From Oscillospiraceae bacterium (GTDB lineage: Bacteria > Bacillota > Clostridia > Monoglobales > WRAG01): 47,275 nt of DNA. Where the stretch lies: positions 1 to 47,275 of the forward strand of contig WRAG01000018.1 of assembly GCA_009780345.1 (NCBI GenBank). Direction: 5' to 3'. Both the position numbers and the translations under genes were made by a program. Every line of letters begins with the position of its first letter. The stretch's first letter is position 1. Under the pieces are notes generated by a model. That model was not told the origin of the DNA and searched no databases. It saw only the letters and a program-made list of their open reading frames with translations. This document shows, piece after piece, positions 34,728 to 43,453 of the stretch.

Positions 34728-34761
34728 GAGTCGTTCGCTAAATCAAAAATTTAGACGACTC
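34728..34761 (+). promoter_or_regulatory. Hairpin in the leader of the oxidoreductase gene
   Basis: GAGTCGT (34728-34734) pairs with ACGACTC (34755-34761), and inside it CTAAAT pairs with ATTTAG around CAAAA, with a 3-base bulge. It ends about 20 bases before the ATG, close to the ribosome-binding site AAAGGG. An effect on translation is possible but unproven. Confidence 0.4.
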
Positions 34762-34780
34762 AGCAAAGGGATTGGTAATT

Positions 34781-36079
34781 ATGGATTCTGTATGGGTTGA
34801 AACTACTACGAAACTAAGTTTTCCTGCGTTGCAAGGAGATATTACAACCGACGCACTTATTATCGGCGGCGGAATGTGCGGAATACTTACAGCGCACAAG
34901 CTTTCGGAGACGGGAATGCGTTGCGTGGTCGTTGAGGCGACAACTATCGGAAGCGGAATTACCCAAAACACCACCGCTAAAATCACCGCGCAGCACGGGC
35001 TTATATACGCCGATTTAATAAAGCGATTTGACGCAGAAAAAACGAAGCAATATTATAGCGCAAACTCTCGCGCGATTCAAAACTATCATAAATTGTCCGA
35101 GCGGTTCCCTTGCGATTTCGAACGCAAAACGGCGTATGTTTACTCTACTGACGACATTCGAAAGTTAGAGCGTGAAGCGGAGGCGTATCAACGATTGGGT
35201 CTATCCGCGAACCTTGTGGAATTGCCACAGTTGCCAATTAAAACCATCGGCGCGATCGCTATGGAAAATCAGGCGCAGTTTCATCCGCTGAAGCTACTTT
35301 ATGCGCTTGCTGACGGATTGGAAATCTACGAAAACACCTTTGTTAGCAAAATTGACGGAAATACCGCTTACGCGGCAAACGGTAAAATCACCGCAAAACA
35401 TATCGTGTTAGCGACGCATTTTCCGATGATTAATATTCCGGGGCTGTATTTTTTGAAATTGTATCAGCATCGCAGCTATGTCCTCGCGTTGGAGAACGCG
35501 CCGCTGATCGACGGAATGTATCTGGACGAGCGAGAGAGCGGAAACTCATTCCGAACTTATTGCGATTTGCTGTTTATCGGCGGCGGTGATCATCGAACAG
35601 GTGAAAAAGGCGGCGGATATGCGGAGTTAGAAGCGTTGACGGCGCACGCTTACCCTGATGCAACCGTAAAATATCGTTGGGCGACGCAAGATTGCATGAG
35701 TTTGGATAAAATCCCCTACATCGGACGACACCGAGCGGGCAAAAAGAACCTATACGTCGCGACAGGGTTTAATAAATGGGGCATAACGGGCTCAATGGTT
35801 GCGGCGGAAGTTTTAACTGACTTAGTCACAAGCAGAAAAAGCGAATTTGAAGAATTATACTCGCCGCAACGTTCAATGTGGTCGAAACAGCTTTTCGCCA
35901 ATATAGGTTCTGCCGCGGCAGGGCTTTTATCTCTCGGCGGACCGAGGTGTACTCATATGGGATGCAAACTGCATTGTAATTCCGCCGAAAAATCGTGGGA
36001 TTGCTCGTGCCACGGCTCAAGGTACGAGGAAAACGGACATATTATCAACAATCCGGCGAAGCGAGAGAAAAAGCTATGA
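34781..36079 (+). CDS. FAD-dependent oxidoreductase with C-terminal Rieske iron-sulfur domain
   Basis: This 432-residue protein starts at ATG 34781, 9 bases after AAAGGG; the TTG at 34772 is less well placed. Residues 24-50 have the dinucleotide-binding motif DALIIGGGMCGILTAHKL, and the body fits the DAO/glycine-oxidase-like family, whose members oxidise amines or amino-type substrates with FAD. The C-terminal region (about 386-432) is a Rieske domain: Cys390-x-His392 and Cys408-x-x-His411 ligate a 2Fe-2S cluster, and Cys395/Cys410 match the disulfide pair of such domains. The fused arrangement is known in Firmicutes, but the substrate is unknown. No signal peptide is visible, so it is probably cytoplasmic. 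The stop overlaps the next start (ATGA), implying coupled expression. Confidence 0.88.
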   Translation: MDSVWVETTTKLSFPALQGDITTDALIIGGGMCGILTAHKLSETGMRCVVVEATTIGSGITQNTTAKITAQHGLIYADLIKRFDAEKTKQYYSANSRAIQNYHKLSERFPCDFERKTAYVYSTDDIRKLEREAEAYQRLGLSANLVELPQLPIKTIGAIAMENQAQFHPLKLLYALADGLEIYENTFVSKIDGNTAYAANGKITAKHIVLATHFPMINIPGLYFLKLYQHRSYVLALENAPLIDGMYLDERESGNSFRTYCDLLFIGGGDHRTGEKGGGYAELEALTAHAYPDATVKYRWATQDCMSLDKIPYIGRHRAGKKNLYVATGFNKWGITGSMVAAEVLTDLVTSRKSEFEELYSPQRSMWSKQLFANIGSAAAGLLSLGGPRCTHMGCKLHCNSAEKSWDCSCHGSRYEENGHIINNPAKREKKL

Positions 36080-36981
36080 GCGGACGATTTGAGGGTTGGT
36101 ACTATAAGCATAATGCAAACGGCAAAACGCTAGCTTTAATTCCCGGAAAGGCGGTAGATAAAGCGTTCGTGCAGGTTGTCACCGATAGTCGGGCGTATAA
36201 TATTCCATATTCGTTGGACGAGTATCATCTTAACGGCGATGTCTTGCGTGTCGGCGGCAATATTTTCTCAAAATACGGCGTAACGCTTGATATTCAAAAT
36301 TCGGATTTAATGCTGAGCGGCGAGATTAAGTATAGTAATTTAACTCCGATTCACGGAGATATAATGGGTCCGTTTCGGTTCTTTCCTATGGAATGCCGCC
36401 ACGGAATTATCAGTATGAATCATACTCTTACCGGCGCGGTTATGCTGAACGGTGAAATATATGATTTCACAAACGGATGCGGATATATCGAATCGGACAG
36501 CGGCCGATCGTTCCCGCAAGGCTATACTTGGGTTCAGTGTAATGATTTTGAAAATTGCTCTATTACAACACCAAAAAACGGCATTGAAACGGCACAAGGT
36601 ATTGCCACGCGCTTTTCGCGGGCTGCCGTTATGTGCGCGGTGGCGCGGATTCCGTTTTACGGACTGAAATTTTGGGGTTGCATTTGTGTTGTTCATCTTA
36701 ACGGACGTGAGTATCGCCTCGCGACATATAACGGAGTGAAAATATTGCGTTGTGAGCCGGGAGTTATTGCATTGAAACGCGGGAAATATCGGTTGATTAT
36801 TGAAATCAACGCCAACGAAGGGCATATGCTGCCCGCTCCGCGGTTTGGCAAGATGAGCCACGCCATTTGCGAAAGCCTCTCTTGCGCGGCGCGATTTCGG
36901 TTTATGGAAGGTAATCGTATTTTGTTCGACGGAGAAAGTAATTTTGCAAGTTATGAATATGAGCCGGAGCAAAACGTTTAA
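36076..36981 (+). CDS. Tocopherol-cyclase-like family protein
   Basis: This 301-residue protein starts at ATG 36076 in an ATGA overlap with the oxidoreductase stop; a much earlier in-frame start inside that gene (35995) was rejected. The N-terminal [20 protein letters not shown], followed by AFVQVVTDS and later [19 protein letters not shown], matches the bacterial relatives of plant tocopherol cyclase, a lipocalin-like beta-barrel family. Bacterial members are not thought to make tocopherol and their substrate is unknown. Length is normal. Pairing with a Rieske/FAD enzyme suggests the two act on one lipophilic or quinone-like substrate; this is inference. Its end overlaps the end of the convergent SelO gene by four bases. 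Confidence 0.82.
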   Translation: MSGRFEGWYYKHNANGKTLALIPGKAVDKAFVQVVTDSRAYNIPYSLDEYHLNGDVLRVGGNIFSKYGVTLDIQNSDLMLSGEIKYSNLTPIHGDIMGPFRFFPMECRHGIISMNHTLTGAVMLNGEIYDFTNGCGYIESDSGRSFPQGYTWVQCNDFENCSITTPKNGIETAQGIATRFSRAAVMCAVARIPFYGLKFWGCICVVHLNGREYRLATYNGVKILRCEPGVIALKRGKYRLIIEINANEGHMLPAPRFGKMSHAICESLSCAARFRFMEGNRILFDGESNFASYEYEPEQNV

Positions 36982-38414
36982 GTTCCGCAGAATGTTTGAT
37001 ATTTGCAAAAATTCGGCTCCGGCGGCGAATAATATTCAGAATCCTCGAACGGATTTTGCAATGCGTCAAGCAATTTGTGCATAGTTAATAAATCACCGTT
37101 TTCGGCAGTCGTTAATGCTTCTTCAACTCTATGATTGCGCGGAATAACAGCCGGATTATTGCGTTTCATCATATCCAAAGCATCATCCAAGCTTTGCGGT
37201 TGACGAGATAATCTTGATTGCCATTTTTCTCGCCAATCCGAAAGTTCGCTAATTTCTTCCGCAAAACTTAATCTACGAAACGTATTAGTGTAATCCAATT
37301 TATGTGTTTCCATCAAGCTAAGCAATTCTGCGACAAATTCACCATCTTGCGGTTCCGTGTTTGTAATTCCAAGCTTGGCGCGCATTCCCGCAAGCCAATA
37401 ATCATCGTAATATTTTCTATAATTCGCAATTTCAGCTTGCGCAAACTCAATAGCGCGGTTTTCATCACTATCAATCAACGGCAGTAAGCTTTCCACAAAC
37501 CGCGACAAATTCCACGCGCCGATATCAGGTTGATTTTTGTATGCATATCGCCCACGAATATCTATGGAACTAAAAATCGTATTCGGATCGTAAGTATCCA
37601 TAAACGCACACGGTCCATAGTCAATCGTCTCTCCCGAAATTGCCATATTGTCGGTATTCATAACACCATGAACAAAGCCGACCAACTGCCATTTTGCAAT
37701 TAATTGGGCTTGCCGTTTGGCAACTTCGCGCAACAAAAAAAGATATCGATTTTTTTCGTTTTCAATATACGGAAAATGCCGCGAAATTGTGTAATCTGCA
37801 AGTTTTCGCAGGTCATATTCGGTTCCGTAAGCGGAAATATAATCGAAAGTTCCGACCCTGATATGACTCGCGGCAACTCGTGTCAAAACTGCGCCTTGCA
37901 AGGCTTTTTCGCGGATAACTTCCTCACCTGTAAAAGCAACCGCCAACGAGCGCGTCGTCGGGATTCCTAAATGAAACATCGCCTCGCTAATAATATATTC
38001 TCTCAGCATAGGAGCGAGTGCCGCACGCCCATCGCCTCGACGAGAGTACGGCGTTCGTCCCGAACCTTTTAGCTGAATATCAAACCTTTCGCCATTCGAC
38101 GTGATTTGTTCGCCGAGCAAAACCGCGCGACCATCACCGAGCATAGAAAAATGACCGAATTGATATCCGGCATAAGCCTGCGAAATTGGTTTTGAACTGT
38201 GCGGCAGTACGTTGCCCGTGAATATTTCGGGACATAACTTTAATTTATCTGAATTCAACCCTAAATCCCGCGCAAGTTCATCATTGAAAACAGCTAATTG
38301 CGGTACAGAAACTGCCGTCGGAATCTGTTCGGTGTAAAACATTCCCGGAAGTTGTTCCGCGTAAGTATGTTCCAAATTCCAGCCATCGTTTAAAAATCTA
38401 GTATCCTCGCTCAT
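36978..38414 (-). CDS. selO: SelO/YdiU protein adenylyltransferase (pseudokinase fold)
   Basis: This 478-residue protein starts at ATG 38414 in an ATGA overlap with the upstream small gene; the in-frame start at 38438 was rejected. SelO transfers AMP from ATP to protein Ser, Thr or Tyr residues and is linked to redox stress. Family motifs are intact: [49 protein letters not shown] and [10 protein letters not shown] (Asp of the metal-binding site). The C-terminus reads FCGT with a TGC cysteine codon at the third-last position, where some homologues carry selenocysteine. Length is normal for the family. Confidence 0.95.
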   Translation of the reverse strand: MSEDTRFLNDGWNLEHTYAEQLPGMFYTEQIPTAVSVPQLAVFNDELARDLGLNSDKLKLCPEIFTGNVLPHSSKPISQAYAGYQFGHFSMLGDGRAVLLGEQITSNGERFDIQLKGSGRTPYSRRGDGRAALAPMLREYIISEAMFHLGIPTTRSLAVAFTGEEVIREKALQGAVLTRVAASHIRVGTFDYISAYGTEYDLRKLADYTISRHFPYIENEKNRYLFLLREVAKRQAQLIAKWQLVGFVHGVMNTDNMAISGETIDYGPCAFMDTYDPNTIFSSIDIRGRYAYKNQPDIGAWNLSRFVESLLPLIDSDENRAIEFAQAEIANYRKYYDDYWLAGMRAKLGITNTEPQDGEFVAELLSLMETHKLDYTNTFRRLSFAEEISELSDWREKWQSRLSRQPQSLDDALDMMKRNNPAVIPRNHRVEEALTTAENGDLLTMHKLLDALQNPFEDSEYYSPPEPNFCKYQTFCGT

Positions 38415-38683
38415 TTTGCGCTCAACGAACTGTCCCATTCTGATAAAAGGGTTTTATCAGCAGCGACTTTATTTATAATTTCGTCTCCGTCACGGCAAGT
38501 GTCAAAAGTGCCTTCTTCTATTTCGTGCGTTACGGCATTTAACAGATTTTCATAATATCGTTCGGGAGTTATGCCGACGCTCGTTTGATGAAAATGATTC
38601 TGATCTTCCTGTGACGCTATGCTTGCATACAATTCTTTAACTTGATTTATAAGGTCTTGCCGCCGCTCTATTATTCGGTCCAT
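38411..38683 (-). CDS. Small helical hypothetical protein coupled to SelO
   Basis: This 90-residue protein starts at ATG 38683 behind AAGGAGAT. The sequence is charged and helical ([20 protein letters not shown]..., [16 protein letters not shown]), with no signal peptide, membrane segment or motif I recognise. Its stop overlaps the SelO start (ATGA), so translation is probably coupled. A helper or target of SelO is possible but unsupported beyond position. Confidence 0.7.
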   Translation of the reverse strand: MDRIIERRQDLINQVKELYASIASQEDQNHFHQTSVGITPERYYENLLNAVTHEIEEGTFDTCRDGDEIINKVAADKTLLSEWDSSLSAK

Positions 38684-38760
38684 AATGATTTATCTCCTTT
38701 ATCTGTGTTTTATCTTAATTTTCTTTTACATATTATTTGAGATTGTGACATTAAATATAC

Positions 38761-38925
38761 TTATTAACTGAGGACAAATTTTTACGACATCAAATCTCTG
38801 AGCAGTTCAACGAAAATATGAAAAGTATGTTTGAAGCACACAAAAAGGGCGGATGACCGTCGGAACAAGATGAAGTTATAGAAAATATGAAAGACCTGGT
38901 TCAGATTTATTTGAAAGGCAAATAA
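38761..38925 (+). pseudogene. Gene remnant interrupted by an in-frame TGA
   Basis: A plus-strand frame reads EDKFLRHQISEQFNENMKSM, then FEAHKKGG, TGA (38854-38856), PSEQDEVIENMKDLVQIYL and a TAA at 38923. Both halves look protein-like and continue each other across the TGA, which could be a single-base change from CGA (Arg). There is no proper start. It is probably the 3' end of a lost gene; I do not recognise the family. Confidence 0.5.
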
Positions 38926-38982
38926 AATGAATAAGGATTGAACGAAATACTATTAGTGACGAAGATGATTGAGCGATAAATC

Positions 38983-39016
38983 AAGCCTGTTGGAATAAAT
39001 CATATCCAACAGGCTT
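38983..39016 (-). terminator. Terminator after the four-gene sigma operon
   Basis: AAGCCTGTTGGA (38983-38994) and TCCAACAGGCTT (39005-39016) are perfectly complementary with a 10-base loop. It lies 33 bases beyond the stop of the minus-strand gene ending at 39049. Confidence 0.8.
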
Positions 39017-39048
39017 TGTCGTTTAATATCTGATTTAAACTATGTATA

Positions 39049-39942
39049 TTAAAACGGAATTTCGCCGGAATTGAATACGTTCGCATTTATAAAGTCATCG
39101 GTATTTATAAAAATTGCTTGCGATACGCCGTCCCACTCAACATTTGCGCCAAACGATTCCGCAACCGCTCTCGCCGGAACTAATGTGCGACCACCGTACA
39201 ATATCGGCGGAACGTCAAGCGTTAGATTGTTTCCGTTAACTGTAATAACAGGATTGCCAACTTGCATTGTAACGATTGCACCGGCGCGAACAGCCGTAAC
39301 CGTTTGAGTGTCGCCGTCCCAATCAATATCCGCGCCCATAGCCTCGAATATCGCGCGTAGCGGCACAAGTGTTCGTCCGTCTTGCATAATCGGCGGTTGA
39401 TCGAACTCTACTTGCATTCCGTTAAAGAAAACGCGGATTCCGCCTTCGTAAGGCTCGTCACGAGCAAACATTAATTGAGTAGCAGCCGAGTAGTGCGCTA
39501 CTGCGTGAGATGCGTCCGCAATTGAAACGCCGAAATACTCAGCAAAATCTTCAAGGTTAACCGTAGCAGGATAAAGGAACGCCTCTGTGAATGTTAGCCC
39601 TAACTCATCTAAAAAGCTGCGCATAAGCGGAACTATTCTTCTATAAGAATATACAGCCATTACTCTATCAAGAAACGAAATCATTTCCGCTCCGATTTGC
39701 TCTGACAAACTTTCAGTACTGTTACGATCGAAAGCAAACATGTATGGATAACTGTTCGCGCGAGCGTAATCCATAATTTCATCAATTGTCATATCAAGCT
39801 CAATCGCCCAACCGCTCAAAAGACGTAAGCTCCACTCATAGTTGCTTTCCTCGTCTGCCACTCGCGCTTGCACAGGAATCATAAACCCCACAAGCATAAT
39901 TGCCGCCATTACTCCTGCCACTACTCTTCTTTTAATGTTCAT
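39049..39942 (-). CDS. Secreted protein with paired copper-amine-oxidase-N-like modules
   Basis: This 297-residue protein starts at ATG 39942, 8 bases after AGGAGG; the ATG at 39948 is too close to that site. Residues 1-27 are a signal peptide ending VQARVA. About 30-160 is a helical region of unknown family. The C-terminal 130 residues contain two copies of the stalk module PF07833: PPIMQDGRTLVPLRAIFEAMGA with DIDWDGDTQTVTAV, and PPILYGGRTLVPARAVAESFGA with NVEWDGVSQAIFI. These modules are common in clostridial surface proteins and do not imply amine oxidase activity. It is last of four genes in a unit headed by an ECF sigma factor. Confidence 0.82.
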   Translation of the reverse strand: MNIKRRVVAGVMAAIMLVGFMIPVQARVADEESNYEWSLRLLSGWAIELDMTIDEIMDYARANSYPYMFAFDRNSTESLSEQIGAEMISFLDRVMAVYSYRRIVPLMRSFLDELGLTFTEAFLYPATVNLEDFAEYFGVSIADASHAVAHYSAATQLMFARDEPYEGGIRVFFNGMQVEFDQPPIMQDGRTLVPLRAIFEAMGADIDWDGDTQTVTAVRAGAIVTMQVGNPVITVNGNNLTLDVPPILYGGRTLVPARAVAESFGANVEWDGVSQAIFINTDDFINANVFNSGEIPF

Positions 39943-39963
39943 AATCATATCCTCCTGTTGAAT

Positions 39964-41001
39964 TTAATTAAAAACTAATTCCGCCGGAACTTGTACGTTA
40001 TAAACCATTCCTGTAAACGTACCGTCGCCGTTGCGTCTGAATCTTGTTATAATTCCTTCGCCGCTTTCCCATTCGCCCCAAATTCCCCACGGCGAATTCT
40101 CTCTCGGCAGATAACCGTTTTCGTCAAACTCGAGCCACTCTTCCATTCCGTCCCAAATTCCGAACCACACAGGTCTGCCGCCGCCAATGTCAAACTCATA
40201 TTCAGTCGTAAAAGTTTTTACACTCTCGGGAATTAGCATTGAATCCTCAAGGGTCACATTCATAAAGAAATCTTCCAAAATTCTGAATCTCGCCATAGAT
40301 TCTTGAAATTCTCGTTCTAATTCTACATTTCGCTCAGCTTGCGCTCTGAGCAGTCCTTCGCGAATCGCAATATCTTCCCCAGATTCGGGAACGTAACCTC
40401 TGCTTGTGTCGATAATAATTCTGCCGTCCCAATCAACGAAGAAGTCAAAAATCACTGCCAAATCACGAAGTTTGATATAGTTGTTACAGCTAAAATTGTA
40501 TACCACGAAATTAGTTTCCTGCCCGTCAACCGTAAATCGATTCGTGCTGACGCGAACTCCGCTTGTTACCGAGCAAAAGTATTCAAGAAGTCCTCTGTGG
40601 GTGTTTGCCAACTCGCCGCCGACAGGTGTATAAGACTGACCGCTTGTAATCGCCACGCTATTTGTTGCCGCGTCAAAACCAATATCAAACTGCGCCGATG
40701 TTCCGTTCAAAATATACGCCAAATCGCGAAGTCTGAAATAATTATTGTAATTTAGCACAAATGCGTCAAACTCAAACTCTGTGCCATTTACCACAGTCGT
40801 TGCAACAATCGGATGTCCTGTCGGCGCCGCTGTGCCGTCCTCAAGCCACGCAAACATTTGTATCCTGTCGCTATCATTCGTCATTTCCGCAATATCTTGC
40901 CAACCTGTTGATACTCTTGCGCTTACAGCTGTAAACACCCCGGCAATTGCGATTGCGGACATTACAACCGCCAAAGATAAACCAATTATTTTTTTAATCA
41001 T
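39964..41001 (-). CDS. Secreted stalk-module protein sharing a domain with the anti-sigma factor
   Basis: This 345-residue protein starts at ATG 41001 behind AAGGAGA. Residues 1-28 are a signal peptide. Two diverged copper-amine-oxidase-N-like modules lie at about 70-200 (FRLRDLAYILNGTSAQFDIG, IKLRDLAVIFDFFVDWDG). Residues about 234-345 match the C-terminal domain of the neighbouring anti-sigma-like protein (41035-42084): FFMNVTLEDSMLIPESVKTF here and FYENVPLEDLELIHESVKTF there, with a common end (DGTFTGMVYNV versus NGTFTGRVYLV). It is the third gene of the unit. The shared domain suggests a common ligand or direct contact; this is inference. Confidence 0.8.
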   Translation of the reverse strand: MIKKIIGLSLAVVMSAIAIAGVFTAVSARVSTGWQDIAEMTNDSDRIQMFAWLEDGTAAPTGHPIVATTVVNGTEFEFDAFVLNYNNYFRLRDLAYILNGTSAQFDIGFDAATNSVAITSGQSYTPVGGELANTHRGLLEYFCSVTSGVRVSTNRFTVDGQETNFVVYNFSCNNYIKLRDLAVIFDFFVDWDGRIIIDTSRGYVPESGEDIAIREGLLRAQAERNVELEREFQESMARFRILEDFFMNVTLEDSMLIPESVKTFTTEYEFDIGGGRPVWFGIWDGMEEWLEFDENGYLPRENSPWGIWGEWESGEGIITRFRRNGDGTFTGMVYNVQVPAELVFN

Positions 41002-41034
41002 TTTAAAAATCTCCTTAAATTTAATTTTTTGTTA

Positions 41035-42084
41035 CTAAAATACCACACTGTCAATCAACTCTTGCGGCACTAAATAAACTCTTCCTGTAAAAGTGCCGTT
41101 ATCATTGCGTTGTACTATTAAAATTGCTCCCTCGCCATCGTCGTCCATAACCCACGAAGTATTTTCCCTTTGCAAAACTCCGTTTTCGTCAAAGAACTCT
41201 TCCATTCCGTCAAACCAACGGAAAGTTAGAACAAACCTACTCTCGTCAATCTGAAATTCATAGTAATCTGTGAAAGTTTTCACGCTTTCGTGGATTAATT
41301 CTAAATCCTCAAGCGGAACATTCTCATAAAAATTTCTAAAAATCTCAAATTGTCGTTGGGATTCCAAAGTTACATTTTCATCCATTGTAATCCAACCGAA
41401 TCTGTCCTCAAGGTTAATGTTGATGACCTCTTCTTGCGTTGTGCCATCGTTGAAAGTGGCAATCGCGCGAACTGTTCTATGTCTGTTATCCATATCAAAT
41501 TCGCCCTCTTGACCCAAGAACAATATCCAATCATCTGCAATGAAACTCTCGTCAACGATGAAGCTATTGCCGATTATCTCAAAATCATCGCCGAACCGCA
41601 GTATCCTTCCGCCCGAAGTCGTTGGATGTATATCGTCCGTAATGCTTTCACGGTCAATAAATTGCTTCGCGAAGAAACCGAAGTCTGTGGTAAACTCCAC
41701 TTGTTTAATATTTTCGCCTATAAATCCTATCGCAATATTCAGATAGAAATTTTCGCCGTCATAATGACCGTGCCACACGCCGTGCGATGAATAATTGAAA
41801 TTCGCATATTCAAGCATACGCAATTCAATCGTTCCGTCCTCCCGAACTTCCATTGCATAGGCTTGGAGGGCGAAGAAGTTGTTCGAGTCGGGAGTAAAAA
41901 ACCTAACCCCGAATAATGCGAACATCAACACCGCAGCCGTTGTTGCGAGTGAGATAGCAGTGCGGAAAACTGGACGTTTTTTATTGCGTTGTTGCTTTTG
42001 TTTGATTTTTTCAAGAATACGTCTGTTTGAGACTTCACTCAACTGAAATTTATCATAAGCATTAACTATTTTGTCGTTCTTCAT
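41035..42084 (-). CDS. Transmembrane anti-sigma-like protein
   Basis: This is a 349-residue protein. An N-terminal cytoplasmic part of about 38 residues (NDKIVNAYDKFQLSEVSNRR) precedes one membrane helix (about 39-63) and a large outer part. This is the arrangement of anti-sigma factors of the DUF4179 kind encoded next to ECF sigma genes. The gene starts at ATG 42084 behind GGGGGTG and overlaps the end of the sigma gene by 23 bases, so the two are made together. The outer C-terminal domain (about 238-349) is shared with the next secreted protein. A role holding the sigma factor at the membrane until a surface signal arrives is inferred from context. Confidence 0.8.
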   Translation of the reverse strand: MKNDKIVNAYDKFQLSEVSNRRILEKIKQKQQRNKKRPVFRTAISLATTAAVLMFALFGVRFFTPDSNNFFALQAYAMEVREDGTIELRMLEYANFNYSSHGVWHGHYDGENFYLNIAIGFIGENIKQVEFTTDFGFFAKQFIDRESITDDIHPTTSGGRILRFGDDFEIIGNSFIVDESFIADDWILFLGQEGEFDMDNRHRTVRAIATFNDGTTQEEVININLEDRFGWITMDENVTLESQRQFEIFRNFYENVPLEDLELIHESVKTFTDYYEFQIDESRFVLTFRWFDGMEEFFDENGVLQRENTSWVMDDDGEGAILIVQRNDNGTFTGRVYLVPQELIDSVVF

Positions 42085-42592
42085 TTTCCAACACCCCCTT
42101 CAAAAATTTTCTTGCTTCCCGCATATGGTATAAAATAGTAGATTGCGGTTTTTTGAGTATCCCTGCAACTTCGGCAGTTGAATATCCCTCGTAATAGTAA
42201 AGATAAATAACCGCCTTAAAGCGTTCGGGCAAATCCAAGATAGCTTGTGATAGTTCGCTTTCTTGGAATGGGTTTACAGTTTCCAAGTTTTCGTAATCAT
42301 CAATATCCGCACGACTTCGCCACCAATGTTTGAAATGATTTCTACATTTATTGATTGCTATCCGCAAGAGCCAAGCTTTTTCGTGTTCGACATTTTGAAA
42401 TGTTTTATTAGTTTCTATCAGCTTTGCGAATACATCTGCCACCATATCTTCTGAGTCTGCTACATTCTTCATATAAGAGAAGCAAACTCGATACACCATA
42501 AAGGATTGTCGTTCATAAACTTCCTCAAAAGTTGAGGAATATCCGATATGTGATGGTTGAGCTTCGCCGTGCACAAGCGAAGTTTTTATCAT
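42062..42592 (-). CDS. ECF-type sigma-70 factor
   Basis: This 176-residue protein starts at ATG 42592, 9 bases after AAAGGAGG; the TTG at 42601 abuts that site. Region 2 is visible (FMVYRVCFSYMKNVADSEDM, then EKAWLLRIAINKCRNHF) and region 4 (LPERFKAVIYLYYYEGYSTA, then EVAGILKKPQSTILYHMREA). It is first gene of a minus-strand unit with the anti-sigma-like gene and two secreted proteins. The likely targets include this unit itself. Length is normal for the family. Confidence 0.93.
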   Translation of the reverse strand: MIKTSLVHGEAQPSHIGYSSTFEEVYERQSFMVYRVCFSYMKNVADSEDMVADVFAKLIETNKTFQNVEHEKAWLLRIAINKCRNHFKHWWRSRADIDDYENLETVNPFQESELSQAILDLPERFKAVIYLYYYEGYSTAEVAGILKKPQSTILYHMREARKFLKGVLENEERQNS

Positions 42593-42675
42593 CAACTGCA
42601 ACCTCCTTTCACTAGTAATACAATTGAGAGTGTCAAATTATTGGGAAAAATCAAAAAAAATTTTCAACTATATGG

Positions 42676-42681
42676 ATTATA
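42676..42681 (-). promoter_or_regulatory. Extended -10 promoter for the minus-strand sigma operon
   Basis: The minus strand reads TGATATAAT, an extended -10 about 85 bases upstream of ATG 42592, with no good -35. It lies back to back with the plus-strand promoter at 42691-42719. An additional TTGACA at 42631-42636 has no matching -10. Confidence 0.5.
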
Positions 42682-42690
42682 TCAGAAATA

Positions 42691-42719
42691 TTGCCTTAAA
42701 TACACAACCGTGCTATAAT
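42691..42719 (+). promoter_or_regulatory. Sigma-A type promoter for the plus-strand sigma operon
   Basis: TTGCCT (42691-42696) and TATAAT (42714-42719) are 17 bases apart. The leader to the start at 42884 is about 158 bases and carries no clear hairpin. Confidence 0.65.
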
Positions 42720-42883
42720 TATTTCAAACTAAAGTAAGTGTTTCTACAAATATCCTCGTATAGTAAAGTATAACACAGAATTCGTGTTGAAACGGGCAGA
42801 GGAAAGAAAAAGTTTTTACAGTCAAAACCTTTTCAACTTATTCCGTTATAAGCGCTTAGTAAAAAAATCGGGAGGTGATTTCT

Positions 42884-43453
42884 TTGAATGATAACGAGTT
42901 GGTTCAAAAACTTCAAAATCAAGATCCGGACGCTTTTTTGTATATGATTGATACTTACAGCAAACTCCTTTGGGTGATCGTTGGCGGAATTTTAGGCAAC
43001 GTCGGAACGACTCAAGATATAGAAGAATGTATCAGCGATGTATATGTTCAGGTTTGGAAAAATCCTGAATCCTTCAACCATAAAAAAGGCTCATTGAAAA
43101 CATTTTTAGCGGTTATTGCAAGAAGCAAGTCGCTTGACACTTACAGAAAGCTATCCAAATCTAAAATCGTCGAGCTTGATGAAGCTATTCGATCAACCGA
43201 CGACGATTTGCTTGATTATATTGTAGACAAAGAAATGTGCCAAGAACTTTACACCGCAATCGAATCGCTGACAGAGCCGAACAAAGAAATTGTTATACGC
43301 CGATATTTTTTTGAAGAAAAACCTGCAAATATCGCCAAAATCACTTCCCTACCTGTGAAAGAGGTGGAAAATCGACTGTATCAAAGCAAATTAAAGTTGC
43401 GTGAAAAATTAGAGGGAAAAGGAGGATTTGCGTTATGTCAAAAAAAGACTTAA
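42884..43453 (+). CDS. ECF-type sigma-70 factor
   Basis: This 189-residue protein starts at TTG 42884, 8 bases after GGGAGG; the GTG at 42875 overlaps that site. Region 2 (DIEECISDVYVQVWKNPESF, FLAVIARSKSLDTYRKLSK) and region 4 (LTEPNKEIVIRRYFFEEKPA, then IAKITSLPVKEVENRLYQSK) are clear. It is divergent from a second sigma operon and overlaps its own anti-sigma-like gene by 19 bases. Confidence 0.93.
   Translation: MNDNELVQKLQNQDPDAFLYMIDTYSKLLWVIVGGILGNVGTTQDIEECISDVYVQVWKNPESFNHKKGSLKTFLAVIARSKSLDTYRKLSKSKIVELDEAIRSTDDDLLDYIVDKEMCQELYTAIESLTEPNKEIVIRRYFFEEKPANIAKITSLPVKEVENRLYQSKLKLREKLEGKGGFALCQKKT

Larger units (their letters stand above)
38684..39048. other. Intergenic region with gene remnants
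   Basis: This 365-base stretch holds the leader of the SelO unit, the interrupted remnant at 38761-38925 and the terminator at 38983-39016. A second short fragment (frame IRIERNTISDEDD-stop, near 38930-38973) may be another relic. Confidence 0.45.

Noticed and set aside
36978-36992. Selenocysteine at the SelO C-terminus
   Set aside because: The codon at the expected position is TGC (Cys), followed by Gly, Thr and TAA, so no recoding is needed.
36340-37008. 222-codon minus-strand frame opposite the tocopherol-cyclase-like gene
   Set aside because: It is antisense to a well-supported gene, has no family motif, and reads as R/H/N-rich shadow sequence.
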